From assembly GCF_000333015.1 (NCBI RefSeq), contig NZ_BANT01000004.1, forward strand, positions 1-64,000: a stretch of 64,000 nt of DNA. Reading direction: 5' to 3'. Shown piece by piece: positions 8,232-18,960 of the stretch. The first letter of the stretch is position 1; each line of letters begins with the position of its first letter. Origin of the DNA: Gordonia hirsuta DSM 44140 = NBRC 16056 (GTDB lineage Bacteria > Actinomycetota > Actinomycetes > Mycobacteriales > Mycobacteriaceae). Under the pieces are notes generated by a model that saw only the letters and a program-made list of their open reading frames with translations, had not been told where the DNA came from and searched no databases. A program made the position numbers and the translations under genes.

Positions 8232-9823
8232 GAGAAGTCCACCTGCTTGATCAGGGTGGCGTCGACCGATTCGCTGATGGCCTGGAGCACCTCATCGGAG
8301 ATGTCGCGGTCCACGCGCAGCAGGATCGTGGCGCCACCGCCCTCCAGATCCTGAGCCAGACCGGCGGCGACGATATCGATGCCGGCGTTGCCCAGCAGGG
8401 TGCCGATCTTACCCAGCGAACCGGGCTGGTCGGCGTAACTGGCGAGCAGGTTCTTGCCCTCGGCCCGCATATCGAAGTTCCGGCCGTTGATGTTCACGAT
8501 CTTCTCGACCTCGCGCGGCTCGGTCAGGGTGCCGGCGACGTTGACGTGAGTGCCGTCGGCGAAGACCGCGCGCACATCGACCATGCTGCGGTGGTTGGGG
8601 CTCTCGGTGGCGGTGAGCACCTCGTAGGTGACCCCGCGCTCGGCAGCGACCGTGGGCGCATTGACAAAGGTGATCGGCTCGTCGACGACGGCCGAGAACA
8701 GGCCGCGCACCGCCGACAGGCCCAGCACGTCGACCGGGCGGGCCGAGAGCTCACCGCGGATCTCGATGGTGATCCCGGTCGGCTGCTGGCCGGCCAGGAC
8801 GCCCACGAGCCGGCCGAGCTTGCGCGACAGATCCAGCCACGGGGCCACCTCGTCGTCGACCGGTCCACCGGTGATGTTCACCGCGTCCGGGACGAACTGA
8901 CCCGACAGCGCCAGCTGCACGCTCTTGGCGACATCGGTGCCGGCGCGGTCCTGTGCCTCGGCGGTCGAGGCGCCCAGGTGCGGGGTCACCACGACCTCGT
9001 CCAGATCGAACAGCGGCGAATCGGTGCACGGCTCGGTATCGAAGACGTCCAGAGCGGCGGCACGCACGTGACCGGACTTGATGGCCTCGGCCAGGGCGGC
9101 CTCGTCGATCAGGCCGCCGCGGGCGGCGTTGACGATGATGACCCCCTTCTTGGTGAGGGCGAGCTCGTCAGCGCCGATCAGACCGGCGGTTTCGGCGGTC
9201 TTGGGCAGGTGCACGGTGATGAAGTCCGAGCGCTCGAGCAACTCCTCCAGGCTCACCAGCTCGATGCCCAGCTGCGCGGCGCGTGCAGCCGAGACATAGG
9301 GATCGTAGGCCAGCAGGTGGGTTTCGAAGGCGCCCAGCCGCGCGGCGGCCAGCTGACCGATCCGGCCCAGGCCGACCACGCCGACGGTCTTGTCGAACAG
9401 CTCGACACCGGTGAACGACGACCGCTTCCAGGTCTTGTCCTTCAGCGTCGCGTCGGCGGCGGGCACCTGGCGGGCGGCGGCCATCATCAGGGCGACGGCG
9501 TGCTCGGCGGCCGAATGGATGTTGGAGGTGGGCGCGTTGACCACCATGACGCCGCGCTCGGTGGCCGCGGCCACGTCGACGTTGTCCAGGCCGACGCCGG
9601 CGCGAGCGATGATCTTCAGGTTCTTACCGGCGTCGAGCACCTCCGCATCCACGGTGGTCGCCGACCGGACCAGCAGCGCGTCGGCGTCGACCACGGCCTC
9701 CAGCAGCTTCGGGCGATCCGGGCCGTCCACCCACTGGACTTCGACGTCGCCGCCGAGGGCCTCGACGGTCGAGGGGGCGAGCTTGTCGGCGATCAGGACA
9801 ACGGGGCGGCCGGATGCGGTCAC
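8228..9823 (-). CDS. serA: D-3-phosphoglycerate dehydrogenase
   Basis: First enzyme of the phosphorylated serine pathway, 531 aa, of the long type known from mycobacteria. An N-terminal catalytic and NAD domain carries GLGRIG (151-156) and the catalytic-His region TPHLGAST. An allosteric-substrate-binding (ASB) domain follows, then a C-terminal ACT domain (about 455-531) for feedback by serine. GTG at 9823 is chosen because GGAGAAG lies 7 bases upstream and the conserved start [10 protein letters not shown] follows; further in-frame codons upstream lack similarity. It is translationally coupled to leuB, while serB lies about 50 kb away in this window. Confidence 0.95.
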   Translation of the reverse strand: MTASGRPVVLIADKLAPSTVEALGGDVEVQWVDGPDRPKLLEAVVDADALLVRSATTVDAEVLDAGKNLKIIARAGVGLDNVDVAAATERGVMVVNAPTSNIHSAAEHAVALMMAAARQVPAADATLKDKTWKRSSFTGVELFDKTVGVVGLGRIGQLAAARLGAFETHLLAYDPYVSAARAAQLGIELVSLEELLERSDFITVHLPKTAETAGLIGADELALTKKGVIIVNAARGGLIDEAALAEAIKSGHVRAAALDVFDTEPCTDSPLFDLDEVVVTPHLGASTAEAQDRAGTDVAKSVQLALSGQFVPDAVNITGGPVDDEVAPWLDLSRKLGRLVGVLAGQQPTGITIEIRGELSARPVDVLGLSAVRGLFSAVVDEPITFVNAPTVAAERGVTYEVLTATESPNHRSMVDVRAVFADGTHVNVAGTLTEPREVEKIVNINGRNFDMRAEGKNLLASYADQPGSLGKIGTLLGNAGIDIVAAGLAQDLEGGGATILLRVDRDISDEVLQAISESVDATLIKQVDFS

Positions 9824-10095
9824 TAGGCTTCTCCAGGATTCAGCGGTGCGGCGCACCGGGGGCACGCGCGGGGATACGACGATCACTGTAAGCGCCGAGG
9901 CGGCCCGGAGCACACCCGGCCACCTGGCTATGTGGTGCGCAACACGTCTCAACAGGTACATTCAGTAACCGGTGTCTCGATTCGGTCATGGCTTGATTCC
10001 GCTATGACTCCTCGCCCCGGGGGACGAGGGATCCGGATTAGAGTCAGACCCGATCCCGGGTCGTCGAACCGAGCAATACGAGCGGAGTTTTTTAT

Positions 10096-10773
10096 ATGAA
10101 GAAGACAGTCGTGGTTCTGGCGGCGATCGTCGCCACCATCCTGTCCCTCACCGGCATCAGCCAGGGCACCGCCCAGGCCGCGCCCCCCAAGACCGCGCTG
10201 GGCGGCGGTTCGGGGATCCTGGTCCTCAAGGGCGGCAACACCGCGTCGGCGTGCACCGTGACCGCCGTGGGCCGTCCCACCTCCGGTCAGCATCGCGGCC
10301 GGCTGATCGCCATCACCGCCGGGCACTGCGGGAAGCCCGGCCAGGTGGTGCTCGCCGAGAACGCGCAGAACCGCGGCGCCATCGGCCGGATCGCCTACAG
10401 CTGGTCCGACATCGACGTCGCCGTGATCACGCTCGATGAGAGCCGGGTCCGCCCGGTCCGCACCGTCGGCGGCGTGACCATCAACCGGATCAGCACCGCG
10501 CCGGTCGGCTTCCCGACGATCGTCTGCAAGGAAGGCCGCACCACCGGTCACACCTGCGGTATCACCTGGTTCTCCGACGGCATGGCGCACTACTCGCAGA
10601 TGTGCGTGATCGAGGGCGACTCGGGCAGCCCGGTCGTGGTCGGCAACACCCTGGTCGGCATGGTCAACGCCTACTACTTCGTCTCCTGCCTCGGCCCGGA
10701 GACCGGCACCAACATGGGCACGATCCTGCGGCGCCTGAGCAGCGTCGGCTACGGCGGCTTCCGCGTCGTCTGA
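10096..10773 (+). CDS. Secreted trypsin-like serine protease
   Basis: Protein of 225 aa with a Sec signal peptide (about residues 1-29, cleavage near AQAA-PP) and a compact chymotrypsin-fold domain. The catalytic residues are His77 (TAGHC), Asp105 or Asp107 (WSDIDVAV) and Ser176 (EGDSGSPV). Six cysteines (53, 78, 144, 154, 170, 198) probably form three disulfides. A GCGGAG ribosome site precedes ATG 10096. It resembles small secreted mycobacterial proteases such as Rv1815. It is an insertion relative to the M. tuberculosis order and ends at a strong terminator. The substrate is unknown. Confidence 0.88.
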   Translation: MKKTVVVLAAIVATILSLTGISQGTAQAAPPKTALGGGSGILVLKGGNTASACTVTAVGRPTSGQHRGRLIAITAGHCGKPGQVVLAENAQNRGAIGRIAYSWSDIDVAVITLDESRVRPVRTVGGVTINRISTAPVGFPTIVCKEGRTTGHTCGITWFSDGMAHYSQMCVIEGDSGSPVVVGNTLVGMVNAYYFVSCLGPETGTNMGTILRRLSSVGYGGFRVV

Positions 10774-10791
10774 CGTCGGCCCCCGCACAAC

Positions 10792-10829
10792 ACGGCGGCC
10801 CCGGGAGGATGTCCTCCCGGGGCCGCCGT
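10792..10829. terminator. Bidirectional terminator
   Basis: A perfect 18-bp inverted repeat (10792-10809 and 10812-10829) with a 2-base loop and TTT on one side lies between the convergent protease and hydrolase genes. It is well placed to end both transcripts. Confidence 0.85.
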
Positions 10830-10871
10830 TTCGCTGCTCTGCGGTGCTCCCTGCTCTGCGGTGCTACCGGA

Positions 10872-11480
10872 TCAGCCCAGTGCCGCCTTCTCGGCACCGA
10901 TCGTGGTGTCCTCGCCGTGTCCGGTGTGCACGATCGTCTCCTCGGGCAGTTCGTAGAGCCGCGAACGGATCGACTCCTCCAAGACCTCGCGGCTGGAGAA
11001 CGACCGCCCGGTGGCTCCCGGGCCACCGTGGAAGAGGGTGTCCCCGGTGAAGATGCGGCCCAGGTCCGGGGCGTACAGGCAGACCCCGCCCGGGGCGTGC
11101 CCCGGGGTGTGGATCACCGTCAGCACGGTGCCGCCGACCTCGATCTGCTGACCGTCGGTCAGATCGGCGTCCCAGGTGCGGCCCGGGTGGGTCAACTCCC
11201 ACAGCGGCGCATCGTCGGGGTGTAGCCAGATCGGCGCACCGGTGGCCTCGGCCAGCTCCGGTGCGTAGCGCACATGGTCGTCGTGCGCGTGGGTGCAGAC
11301 GATGGCCTTCACGGTGCGGCCGTCGATCACGGTGAGGATCTCCTCCACCGAATGCGGGGCATCGAGCACAATGCACTCGGTGTCGTCGCCGATCACCCAG
11401 ACGTTGTTGTCCACCTCGAAGGTCTCACCGTCCAGGCTGAACGTGCCGGAGGTGACGGCGTGGTCGACGCGCGTGCTCAT
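10872..11480 (-). CDS. Metallo-beta-lactamase-fold hydrolase (Rv2260-like)
   Basis: Glyoxalase II-like hydrolase of 202 aa. The binuclear metal motif HAHDDH is at residues 64-69, further ligands are in HTPGHAPGG and GDTLFHGG, and the last His is in HTGHGEDT. It overlaps the stop of the MscR-type dehydrogenase gene by four bases (ATGA), so the two are coupled, just as Rv2259-Rv2260 are adjacent in M. tuberculosis. By context it may hydrolyse a mycothiol thioester such as S-formyl-mycothiol, finishing formaldehyde detoxification; this is inference. Confidence 0.85.
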   Translation of the reverse strand: MSTRVDHAVTSGTFSLDGETFEVDNNVWVIGDDTECIVLDAPHSVEEILTVIDGRTVKAIVCTHAHDDHVRYAPELAEATGAPIWLHPDDAPLWELTHPGRTWDADLTDGQQIEVGGTVLTVIHTPGHAPGGVCLYAPDLGRIFTGDTLFHGGPGATGRSFSSREVLEESIRSRLYELPEETIVHTGHGEDTTIGAEKAALG

Positions 11481-12595
11481 TCGACCACCACCACGCTGCG
11501 CAGCACATCGCCTCGGTGCATCTTCTCGAAGGCCTCCTCGACGTCGTCCATCCCGATCTTCTCGGTGACGAAGGCATCCAGATCCAGCCGGCCGTCCCGG
11601 TACAGGTCGACCAGCATCGGGAAGTCCTTGCTCGGCAGACAGTCGCCGTACCAGCTGGATTTGAGCTGGCCGCCGCGGCCGAAGACGTCGATCAGTGGGA
11701 TGTCGGGGATCTTCATATCCGGATTCGGCACACCCACCAGCACCACGGTGCCGGCCAGATCGCGCGCATAGAAGGCCTGCTTCCAGGTCTCCGGACGTCC
11801 CACCGCATCGACTACCACATCGGCGCCCTCGGCGCCGGGGTAATACCGGTCGCAGATCTCCGCGATCGCCTCGACCGGATCGACCTTCGAGGAGTCGATG
11901 GTGTGCGTGGCCCCCAGCTTCGAGGCGGCGACCAGCTTCTTGGGGTCGATGTCGACGGCGATGATCGGCATCGAACCGGCCAGCGCCGCACCGGCGATCG
12001 CCGCCACTCCCACACCGCCGCAGCCGATCACCGCGACGGACTTGCCGCGGTCGGCCTCACCGGTGTTGATCGCTGCACCCAGTCCGGCCATAACGCCGCA
12101 GCCGAGCAGACCCACCGCGGCCGGATCGGCCTCCGGGTCGACCTTGGTGCACTGTCCGGCGGCCACCAGCGTCTTCTCGATGAACGCGCCGATACCCAGT
12201 GCCGGACTCAGCTCGGTGCCGGCCCCCTCGCCATCGGCGATGGTCATCTTCTGTTCGGCGTTGGCCGAATCGAAGCAGTACTTGGGCTCGCCGCGCAGGC
12301 AGGCCCGGCACTGACCGCATACCGCGCGCCAGTTCAGCACGACGAAGTCGCCCGGTGCGATCTCGGTGACCCCTTCGCCGACCGATTCGACGATGCCGGC
12401 GGCCTCGTGGCCGAGCAGGAACGGGAATTCGTCGTTGATGCCGCCCTCCCGGTAGTGCAGGTCGGTGTGGCAGACGCCGCAGGTCGCGATCTTCACCACC
12501 GCCTCCCCCGGCCCCGGATCGGGGACGACGATGTTCACCGTCTCCACCGGGGCGCCTTTCGCACGGGCGATGACGCCCTGGACGATCTGGCTCAT
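11477..12595 (-). CDS. mscR: S-nitrosomycothiol reductase / mycothiol-dependent formaldehyde dehydrogenase
   Basis: Zinc-dependent class III alcohol-dehydrogenase family protein of 372 aa. Catalytic zinc ligands are Cys39 and His63 (GHEAAG). The structural zinc cysteines are 93, 96, 99 and 107, and the NAD-binding glycine motif is GCGGVG. Mycobacterial homologues (Rv2259, MscR/AdhE2) reduce S-nitrosomycothiol and oxidise formaldehyde-mycothiol adducts. ATG 12595 is chosen for its GAGAGGAC ribosome site; an upstream in-frame ATG lacks support. The next gene is a glyoxalase II-like hydrolase, consistent with a two-step thiol-dependent pathway. Confidence 0.88.
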   Translation of the reverse strand: MSQIVQGVIARAKGAPVETVNIVVPDPGPGEAVVKIATCGVCHTDLHYREGGINDEFPFLLGHEAAGIVESVGEGVTEIAPGDFVVLNWRAVCGQCRACLRGEPKYCFDSANAEQKMTIADGEGAGTELSPALGIGAFIEKTLVAAGQCTKVDPEADPAAVGLLGCGVMAGLGAAINTGEADRGKSVAVIGCGGVGVAAIAGAALAGSMPIIAVDIDPKKLVAASKLGATHTIDSSKVDPVEAIAEICDRYYPGAEGADVVVDAVGRPETWKQAFYARDLAGTVVLVGVPNPDMKIPDIPLIDVFGRGGQLKSSWYGDCLPSKDFPMLVDLYRDGRLDLDAFVTEKIGMDDVEEAFEKMHRGDVLRSVVVVE

Positions 12596-12623
12596 AGTGC
12601 TGTCCTCTCGGTTCTGGCAGGCG

Positions 12624-13064
12624 TCAGTTCTCGCAGGCGGCACGGACCTTGCCATCGGTGTACTTGATGCCCTGGTCGGCGAACGGGCCGATCAGCCCGC
12701 CCAATACCTTGCCGGTGATCCCGCCGGGCAGGGTGAAGTCGAACTCCACGTGCATGATCGTGGTGCCCTCCTCATCGCCGTCGCGCATGGACCAGGTGGT
12801 GTTGGCGCCCATCCCGGCGATCGACTCGAGTCGGATCTTCTCGTTCTCCACCCACTCGACGCAGCGCACCGTGGACTTGAGCTCCTTGGGGCCCACCTTG
12901 ATGATCGTCTCGAATTCGGCGCCCAGCCCGTGCACCACATCGGTGGTCGGGCGGAAGCGGCTGATCCCGAACATGTATTCGGGCACGTTCTCGTAGTTGT
13001 CGATGTAGGCGAACACCCGCTCGCGCGGGGCTTTGATCACTGCTTCGTGGTTGACTTCGGTCAT
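12624..13064 (-). CDS. SRPBCC-family protein
   Basis: Small protein of 146 aa of the START/SRPBCC (polyketide cyclase-like) superfamily. It shows the usual start [19 protein letters not shown], a central strand region, and a long C-terminal helix region ending [17 protein letters not shown]. These folds bind hydrophobic ligands in a deep cavity; the ligand here is unknown. It lies 28 bases upstream of mscR on the same strand, so it is probably the first gene of that detoxification operon. The ATG at 13064 has GGGAG 11 bases upstream. Confidence 0.8.
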   Translation of the reverse strand: MTEVNHEAVIKAPRERVFAYIDNYENVPEYMFGISRFRPTTDVVHGLGAEFETIIKVGPKELKSTVRCVEWVENEKIRLESIAGMGANTTWSMRDGDEEGTTIMHVEFDFTLPGGITGKVLGGLIGPFADQGIKYTDGKVRAACEN

Positions 13065-13145
13065 CGGCCCGTGGACTCCCTCTGGTGGTCTGTTCTGCTG
13101 CCCAGACCTTACCGGGTGGCCGAGCACCCCGGGAGCTCCCGGATG

Positions 13146-13190
13146 CACCGGGCCCCGCACCACTGGCAGGCAGTGGTGCGGGGCCCGGTG
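13146..13190 (-). terminator. Long hairpin after ilvC
   Basis: A perfect 20-bp inverted repeat (13146-13165 and 13171-13190) with a 5-base loop lies 33 bases past the ilvC stop on the minus strand. There is no clear T tract, but the stem is very stable and separates ilvC from the SRPBCC gene. Confidence 0.7.
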
Positions 13191-13222
13191 ACGCGGACCG
13201 GATCGGCCCGCACAAGTGAGAC

Positions 13223-14314
<1,092 letters not shown>

Positions 14315-14815
14315 TCAGCGGTTGACGGTCATGCTCTTGGGGCCCCGTCCGAGGGTGACGCCGCCGGACTGGGCGATCTCCCGGATACCGTACGGGTCGA
14401 GCATGCGCAGCAGCGCTTCGAGTTTGTCGGCGGTACCGGTGGCCTCCACCGTCACCGACTCCGGGGCGACGTCGATCACCTTGGCGCGGAACAGGTTCAC
14501 CACGTCGACGATCTCGGCGCGATTGGTCGAATCCGACCGCACCTTGATCAGCATCAGCTCACGGGAGACCGAATGCACCGGATCCTGTTCGACGATCTTG
14601 ATCACGTTGACCAGCTTGTTGAGCTGCTTGGTGACCTGCTCGAGCGGGAAGTCCTCCACGGAGACCATGATCGTCATCCGCGACATCCCCTTGATCTCGG
14701 TCGGCCCCACGGCCAGCGACTCGATGTTGAAGCCGCGCCGGGAGAACAGGCCCGACACCCGGGCGAGCACACCCGGCCGGTCCTCGACCAGAACACTCAG
14801 CGTGTGTGTGGTCAT
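14315..14815 (-). CDS. ilvN: Acetolactate synthase small (regulatory) subunit
   Basis: Regulatory subunit of 166 aa. The N-terminal ACT domain (about residues 3-80) contains the valine-binding type sequence LVEDRPGVLARVSGLFSRRG, and the C-terminal half is the IlvH-like second domain. ATG 14815 lies 5 bases after the ilvB stop, so the subunits are coupled and stoichiometric. It matches Rv3002c. Confidence 0.95.
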   Translation of the reverse strand: MTTHTLSVLVEDRPGVLARVSGLFSRRGFNIESLAVGPTEIKGMSRMTIMVSVEDFPLEQVTKQLNKLVNVIKIVEQDPVHSVSRELMLIKVRSDSTNRAEIVDVVNLFRAKVIDVAPESVTVEATGTADKLEALLRMLDPYGIREIAQSGGVTLGRGPKSMTVNR

Positions 14816-14820
14816 CTGCC

Positions 14821-16722
14821 TCACTCCCCTTCCGGAGCGTCGCCGCGCTCGCGCGCAACGGTCTCGTGGATATCGGCCGGAGTGTCCCCCGCCGACTCGT
14901 CGTCGTCGAACAGCGGCCGGATGTCCCGGGCCGCCATGATCTCGTCGTTGCCGCAGCCGGCCGCGACCATCGGCCACACCTGGGCGTCCTTGCCGACGAT
15001 GAAGTCGATCAGGACCGGGCGATCGTTGATCTCCCGGGCCTTGGCGATCGCCTCGGCGACGTCTTCCTCACGGTCGACCCGCATCGCGACGCAGCCCAGG
15101 GCCTCGGCGAGCTTGACGAAGTCCGGGATCATCCGGGAGTGCGTGGCCAGATCGGTGCTGGAGTAACGCTCGTCGTAGAACAGGGTCTGCCACTGGCGGA
15201 CCATGCCCAGGTTGCCGTTGTTGATCAGGGCGACCTTGATGGGGATGCCCTCGATCGCACAGGTGGCCAGTTCCTGATTGGTCATCTGGAAGCAGCCGTC
15301 ACCGTCGACCGCCCACACCTCGGACTCCGGGGAGGCGGCCTTGGCGCCCATGGCTGCCGGGATGGCGTAGCCCATGGTGCCCAGACCACCCGAGTTCAGC
15401 CAGGTGCGGGGGTTCTCGTACTTGATGAACTGGGCGGCCCACATCTGGTGCTGACCGACGCCGGCACAGTAGACGGCGTCCGGACCGGCGGCCTTGCCGA
15501 GCTCCTCGATGACGAATTCCGGCGACAGCGAGCCGTCGGACTGCTTGTCGTAGCTGAGCGGGTAGGTCTTGCGGATCCCGTCCAGGTACTCCCACCACGC
15601 GGTCAGATCGGCACGGGTGCCGCCCGCGGCGTCGTCGCTACGCAGCTCCTCGATCAGGTCGATGATCACATTGCGCGCATCCCCGACGATCGGGACGTCG
15701 ACCGGGCGGTTCTTGCCGATCTCGGCCGGGTCGATATCGGCGTGGATGACCTTCGCACCCGGGGCGAACGAATCGAGCTGTCCGGTGACGCGGTCGTCGA
15801 AACGGGCGCCCAGGGTGATCAGCAGATCGCTGCGCTGCAGGGCGGCCACCGCGCCGACCGCACCGTGCATCCCCGGCATGCCCATGTGCAGCTCGTGGCT
15901 GTCGGGGAAGGCGCCGCGCGCCATCAGGGTGGTGACGACCGGGATGTTCATCAGTTCGGCGAGCTCGATCAGCTGCGCCGAGGCCTCGGCCTTGATCACA
16001 CCGCCGCCGACGTACAGCACCGGTCGCTTCGCCTGGGCGATCATCCGGGCGGCCTCGCGGACCTGCTTACCGTGCGGTTTAGTCACCGGCCGGTAGCCCG
16101 GCAGCTCGAACTGCGGCGGCCAGGAGAAGGTGGTCTGCGCCTGCAGGATGTCCTTCGGGATGTCGACCAGCACGGCGCCGGGGCGGCCGGACTCGGCGAT
16201 GTAGAAGGCCTCGGCGATCACCCGCGGGATGTCCGCGGCGGCGCTGACCAGGAAGTTGTGCTTCGTGATCGGCATGGTGATGCCGGAGATGTCGGCTTCC
16301 TGGAAGGCGTCCGTGCCGATCAGGGCACGACCGACCTGACCGGTGATCGCGACCACCGGCACCGAGTCCATCTGCGCGTCGGCCAGCGGGGTCACCAGGT
16401 TGGTGGCACCCGGACCGGAGGTGGCCATCATGACACCCGCCTTGCCGGCGACCTGCGCGTAGCCGGTCGCGGCGTGGCCGGCACCCTGCTCGTGGCGGAC
16501 CAGGATGTGCCGGACCTTCTGCGAATCCAGGAGCGGATCGTAGACCGGGAGTACCGCACCGCCGGGGATACCAAAAACGGTCTCGACGCCGAGCTCTTCG
16601 AGAGTTCGGACGACGGACTGGGCACCGGTGACGCGCTCGGGGGCCACCGTGTGACCGGAGCGCAGGGATTCGGTGGACGGCGACTGTGGCCGGGCCGACC
16701 CGCGGGCTGTTGGAGTGCTCAC
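14821..16722 (-). CDS. ilvB: Acetolactate synthase large (catalytic) subunit
   Basis: Thiamine diphosphate enzyme of 633 aa that condenses pyruvate with pyruvate or 2-oxobutyrate. An N-terminal tail of about 35 residues precedes the Pyr domain, where the activating Glu is in [19 protein letters not shown]/middle domain follows, then a PP domain with [15 protein letters not shown] for cofactor and Mg binding. GTG 16722 has GAGGAT six bases upstream; a longer frame upstream overlaps the attenuator and is not used. Expression is probably set by the upstream leader peptide. It matches Rv3003c. Confidence 0.95.
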   Translation of the reverse strand: MSTPTARGSARPQSPSTESLRSGHTVAPERVTGAQSVVRTLEELGVETVFGIPGGAVLPVYDPLLDSQKVRHILVRHEQGAGHAATGYAQVAGKAGVMMATSGPGATNLVTPLADAQMDSVPVVAITGQVGRALIGTDAFQEADISGITMPITKHNFLVSAAADIPRVIAEAFYIAESGRPGAVLVDIPKDILQAQTTFSWPPQFELPGYRPVTKPHGKQVREAARMIAQAKRPVLYVGGGVIKAEASAQLIELAELMNIPVVTTLMARGAFPDSHELHMGMPGMHGAVGAVAALQRSDLLITLGARFDDRVTGQLDSFAPGAKVIHADIDPAEIGKNRPVDVPIVGDARNVIIDLIEELRSDDAAGGTRADLTAWWEYLDGIRKTYPLSYDKQSDGSLSPEFVIEELGKAAGPDAVYCAGVGQHQMWAAQFIKYENPRTWLNSGGLGTMGYAIPAAMGAKAASPESEVWAVDGDGCFQMTNQELATCAIEGIPIKVALINNGNLGMVRQWQTLFYDERYSSTDLATHSRMIPDFVKLAEALGCVAMRVDREEDVAEAIAKAREINDRPVLIDFIVGKDAQVWPMVAAGCGNDEIMAARDIRPLFDDDESAGDTPADIHETVARERGDAPEGE

Positions 16723-16754
16723 TGCACGATCCTCATCCTGATAGTCCTGACAAG

Positions 16755-16794
16755 AAAAAACCCCCGACAGCCATGGCTGTGCGAGGGGCGCGTC
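16755..16794 (-). terminator. ilvB attenuator (terminator and competing anti-terminator)
   Basis: On the minus strand, CCCC and GGGG flank the palindrome ACAGCCATGGCTGT (16767-16780), followed by six Ts (16755-16760), a typical intrinsic terminator ahead of ilvB. The segment GACGCGCC (read at 16794-16787) overlaps its left arm and is perfectly complementary to GGCGCGTC inside the leader peptide (16843-16836), so a mutually exclusive structure exists. Ribosome stalling on Leu/Val/Ile codons would shift the balance. Confidence 0.75.
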
Positions 16795-16826
16795 GATGAA
16801 GTTCGAAAGGTCTGCGAAGTGACCGA

Positions 16827-16874
16827 TCAGGCGTTGACGCGCCGACCGATTACTACGAGAAGATCCGTGTTCAT
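16827..16874 (-). CDS. ilvB leader peptide
   Basis: A 15-codon frame encodes [15 protein letters not shown], with five consecutive branched-chain codons (Leu, Leu, Val, Val, Ile) plus one more Val. It lies just before the attenuator of ilvB. Its pattern resembles, from memory, the C. glutamicum ilvB leader peptide. No ribosome site is visible; the predicted transcription start falls on GTG 16877 or nearby, so it is probably translated from a leaderless mRNA, starting either at GTG 16877 or ATG 16874. It should act as a sensor of charged Leu/Val/Ile tRNA rather than as a functional peptide. Confidence 0.8.
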   Translation of the reverse strand: MNTDLLVVIGRRVNA

Positions 16875-16883
16875 CACGGTCAC

Positions 16884-16913
16884 AAAGTAAAGCAGCAGTC
16901 CCCGCCGCGTCAA
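16884..16913 (-). promoter_or_regulatory. Promoter of the ilvB-ilvN-ilvC operon
   Basis: On the minus strand a -35 TTGACG (16913-16908), an 18-bp spacer and a -10 TACTTT (16889-16884) direct transcription to start near 16877, on the start codon of the leader peptide. It lies back-to-back with the start of the cfp6-like gene. Confidence 0.65.
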
Positions 16914-16940
16914 ATCGGACGCGGGTGCCACAATGGCCTT

Positions 16941-17426
16941 GTGCCCGATCCATCCGTGTCTGATCCTGCCGTGTCTGGTCCCGCTGCATCTGATGCCGCT
17001 GTGTCCCGCACCCGGACTCCGGCGTCCTTCACCTTCGCTATCTCGCGCCTGTCGTATCTGACCGTCCTGGTGACCCTGCTGGTGGTGTTCATGATGGTCG
17101 GTGTCTGGACGTGGTTCGCCGTGCTGCTGGTCCTGCCGGTCGTGCAGATCTGGTGGATCCGGCGGATCAAGACCGTCGTCGATCACGACGGGCTCACAGC
17201 CGTGCACACCTTCGATTCCACCCGCGTGCCGTGGTCGCAGGTCGCCGGTCTGCAGTTCCCGCGCTGGCGCGCGGTGCGGGCGGTGCTGATCGACGGCGGT
17301 TACGTCCGGCTGCCGGCGGTGACCTTCGATGATCTGCCGGTGCTGGCACTGATCTCCGACGGCCGGGTGCCCGATCCGTTCGCCGCCGAACGCGCGGCCC
17401 GGCTGGCCGCCGAGGCGCGGGACTGA
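16941..17426 (+). CDS. cfp6: PH-domain membrane protein (Cfp6-like)
   Basis: Protein of 161 aa with a short repetitive N-terminus, two hydrophobic segments (about residues 37-55 and 57-72) and a C-terminal PH-like domain (about 75-145). It matches the Rv3004 (cfp6) position next to ilvB and the DUF-type bacterial PH domain build. GTG 16941 lies 6 bases after CACAAT, suggesting a leaderless start. Residues 6-20 are an imperfect three-fold repeat of a VSDPA-type unit. The cellular role is not known. Confidence 0.8.
   Translation: MPDPSVSDPAVSGPAASDAAVSRTRTPASFTFAISRLSYLTVLVTLLVVFMMVGVWTWFAVLLVLPVVQIWWIRRIKTVVDHDGLTAVHTFDSTRVPWSQVAGLQFPRWRAVRAVLIDGGYVRLPAVTFDDLPVLALISDGRVPDPFAAERAARLAAEARD
16956..17000. 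repeat. Imperfect 15-bp repeat, three copies, coding
   Basis: Three consecutive 15-base units (starting 16956, 16971 and 16986) encode [10 protein letters not shown] and ASDAA in the N-terminus of the cfp6-like protein. Confidence 0.8.
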
Positions 17427-17490
17427 TCCTCACCTACCGAGTCTGACCGCCGCCGCGACAAGGCGGCGGCGGTGGGACACAATCGACAGC

Positions 17491-18828
17491 ATGCCCGTCA
17501 ACACCAGCCGCGCCCTCGATGCCGCCCTGCGCGACGAGCGCCTGTCGGTCGCGTCCGAGATCCTGCACCCGCTCGCGCCGCAGGAAGCTGCCGCTCTTCT
17601 GGAGGATCTGCCCGCCAACCTGCGCACCATCGGTTTCCGGTTGCTGCATAAGCACCAGGCACTGGAGGTCTTCGACAACTTCGACACCGACTCCCAGGCC
17701 GAACTGATCCACGAACTGGGCAGTTCCGAAGTGGCCCGGGCCTTCGACAACCTCGAACCGGAGGACCGCGCCGAACTGCTCGACGAGTTGCCGTCGTCGG
17801 TCGCCAAACAACTGGTGCGCAGCCTGTCCCCCGAGGAACGCGAACTGACCGCGGTGGTGCTCGGTTTCCCGCGAGGTTCCGTCGGCCGCCGGATGAGCCC
17901 GGATTTCATCCACGCGTTCTCCGACGACGACGCGGCCACCGTCCTGGACCGGGTCAAGGCGCGCGGGCACCAGGTGCAGTCGATCTACGTGGTTCCCGTC
18001 CTCGACCGGTCCCGGCAGTTGGTCGGCGTGGTGAGTCTGCGTGAACTGCTGCTGGCCGCACCCGAGGATCTGGTCGGCTCCTTCTCTCGGCCGCCGATCT
18101 TCGCGCACGCCCTCGACGATGCCGAGACCACGGCCGAACGGTGTGTGGACCGCGGGATCTCGGCGATGCCGATCGTCGACGCCGAGGACCGGCTGGTGGG
18201 TGTGCTGACCCTCGACGATGCGATCGAGATCGTCGATTCCGCCCGTGATGTGGACGAGGCGCGCGCCGGTGCCCGTGAGCCCCTGCGGGAGTCGTACCTG
18301 TACGCCTCGATCTTCGCGATCACCCGCTCCCGCGTGGTGTGGCTGTTCGTGCTGGCCGTTTCGGCCATCCTGACCGTCAACGTGCTGGAGATCTTCGAGG
18401 GCACCCTCGAACAGAAGGTGGCCCTGGCGCTGTTCATCCCGCTGCTGACCGGTATCGGCGGCAACACCGGCTCGCAGGCGGCTACCACCGTCACCCGTGC
18501 CCTGGCCACCGGCGAGGTGACCCCGCACGATGCCTTACGGGTGGCCGGCAAGGAGGTCCGCGTCGGCTTGACCATGGGTGCGGCCCTGGGTCTGGTCGGC
18601 TTCGGTGTCGCCTCGGCGGTCTACGGTCTGGACATCGGCACGGTGATCGGCCTGACCATCGTCTCGGTGTGCACCATGGCCGCCACCGTCGGCGGTCTGA
18701 TGCCGTTGATCGCCAAGACCATCCATGTGGACCCGGCGGTCTTCTCCACCCCGTTCATCTCCACGTTCTGCGATGCGACGGGCCTGATCATCTATTTCTC
18801 GATCGCCAAGGCAATCCTGGGGATCTGA
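17491..18828 (+). CDS. mgtE: Magnesium transporter MgtE
   Basis: Mg2+ channel/transporter of 445 aa. The order is an MgtE_N helical superhelix (about 15-140), a CBS-domain pair (about 145-270) that senses intracellular Mg, a connecting helix, and five transmembrane segments from about residue 290. The pore motifs GIGGNTGSQ and the conserved FCDATGLIIYF near the end are present. Only about 64 bases separate it from cfp6, leaving no room for a Mg-sensing riboswitch. It is followed by a repeat-rich spacer and a terminator. Confidence 0.93.
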   Translation: MPVNTSRALDAALRDERLSVASEILHPLAPQEAAALLEDLPANLRTIGFRLLHKHQALEVFDNFDTDSQAELIHELGSSEVARAFDNLEPEDRAELLDELPSSVAKQLVRSLSPEERELTAVVLGFPRGSVGRRMSPDFIHAFSDDDAATVLDRVKARGHQVQSIYVVPVLDRSRQLVGVVSLRELLLAAPEDLVGSFSRPPIFAHALDDAETTAERCVDRGISAMPIVDAEDRLVGVLTLDDAIEIVDSARDVDEARAGAREPLRESYLYASIFAITRSRVVWLFVLAVSAILTVNVLEIFEGTLEQKVALALFIPLLTGIGGNTGSQAATTVTRALATGEVTPHDALRVAGKEVRVGLTMGAALGLVGFGVASAVYGLDIGTVIGLTIVSVCTMAATVGGLMPLIAKTIHVDPAVFSTPFISTFCDATGLIIYFSIAKAILGI

Positions 18829-18851
18829 CCCGCGTCGCCGCCCCGGATCCA

Positions 18852-18904
18852 CCGTCGCCCCTGATCCCCGCCGTCGCCCCTGATCCCGCCGTCGCCCCTG
18901 ACTC
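18852..18904. repeat. Short tandem repeat, about 2.9 copies
   Basis: Units of 19, 18 and 16 bases share CCGTCGCCCCTGA followed by a variable tail. They lie directly after mgtE, outside any gene. Confidence 0.85.
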
Positions 18905-18923
18905 AGGGTGCCCGGCACCCTGA
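18903..18923. repeat. Perfect 10-bp inverted repeat with 1-bp centre
   Basis: TCAGGGTGCC and its exact complement flank a single C. It sits between the tandem repeats and the mgtE terminator and could be a small hairpin or a protein-binding site. Confidence 0.6.
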
Positions 18924-18926
18924 CTT

Positions 18927-18960
18927 CGTTCTCGCCCCCTCTGCTGAGGGGGCGAGAACG
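18927..18960 (+). terminator. Terminator after mgtE
   Basis: Arms CGTTCTCGCCCCCT (18927-18940) and AGGGGGCGAGAACG (18947-18960) are perfectly complementary with a 6-base loop. There is no T tract, as is common in this GC-rich group. Confidence 0.7.

Noticed and set aside
14815-14977. Upstream extension of ilvN
   Set aside because: The added residues lie in the ilvB coding region in another frame and show no similarity; ATG 14815 fits the family start.
17427-17490. Mg-sensing riboswitch before mgtE
   Set aside because: Only 64 bases separate the genes and no conserved riboswitch helices are visible.
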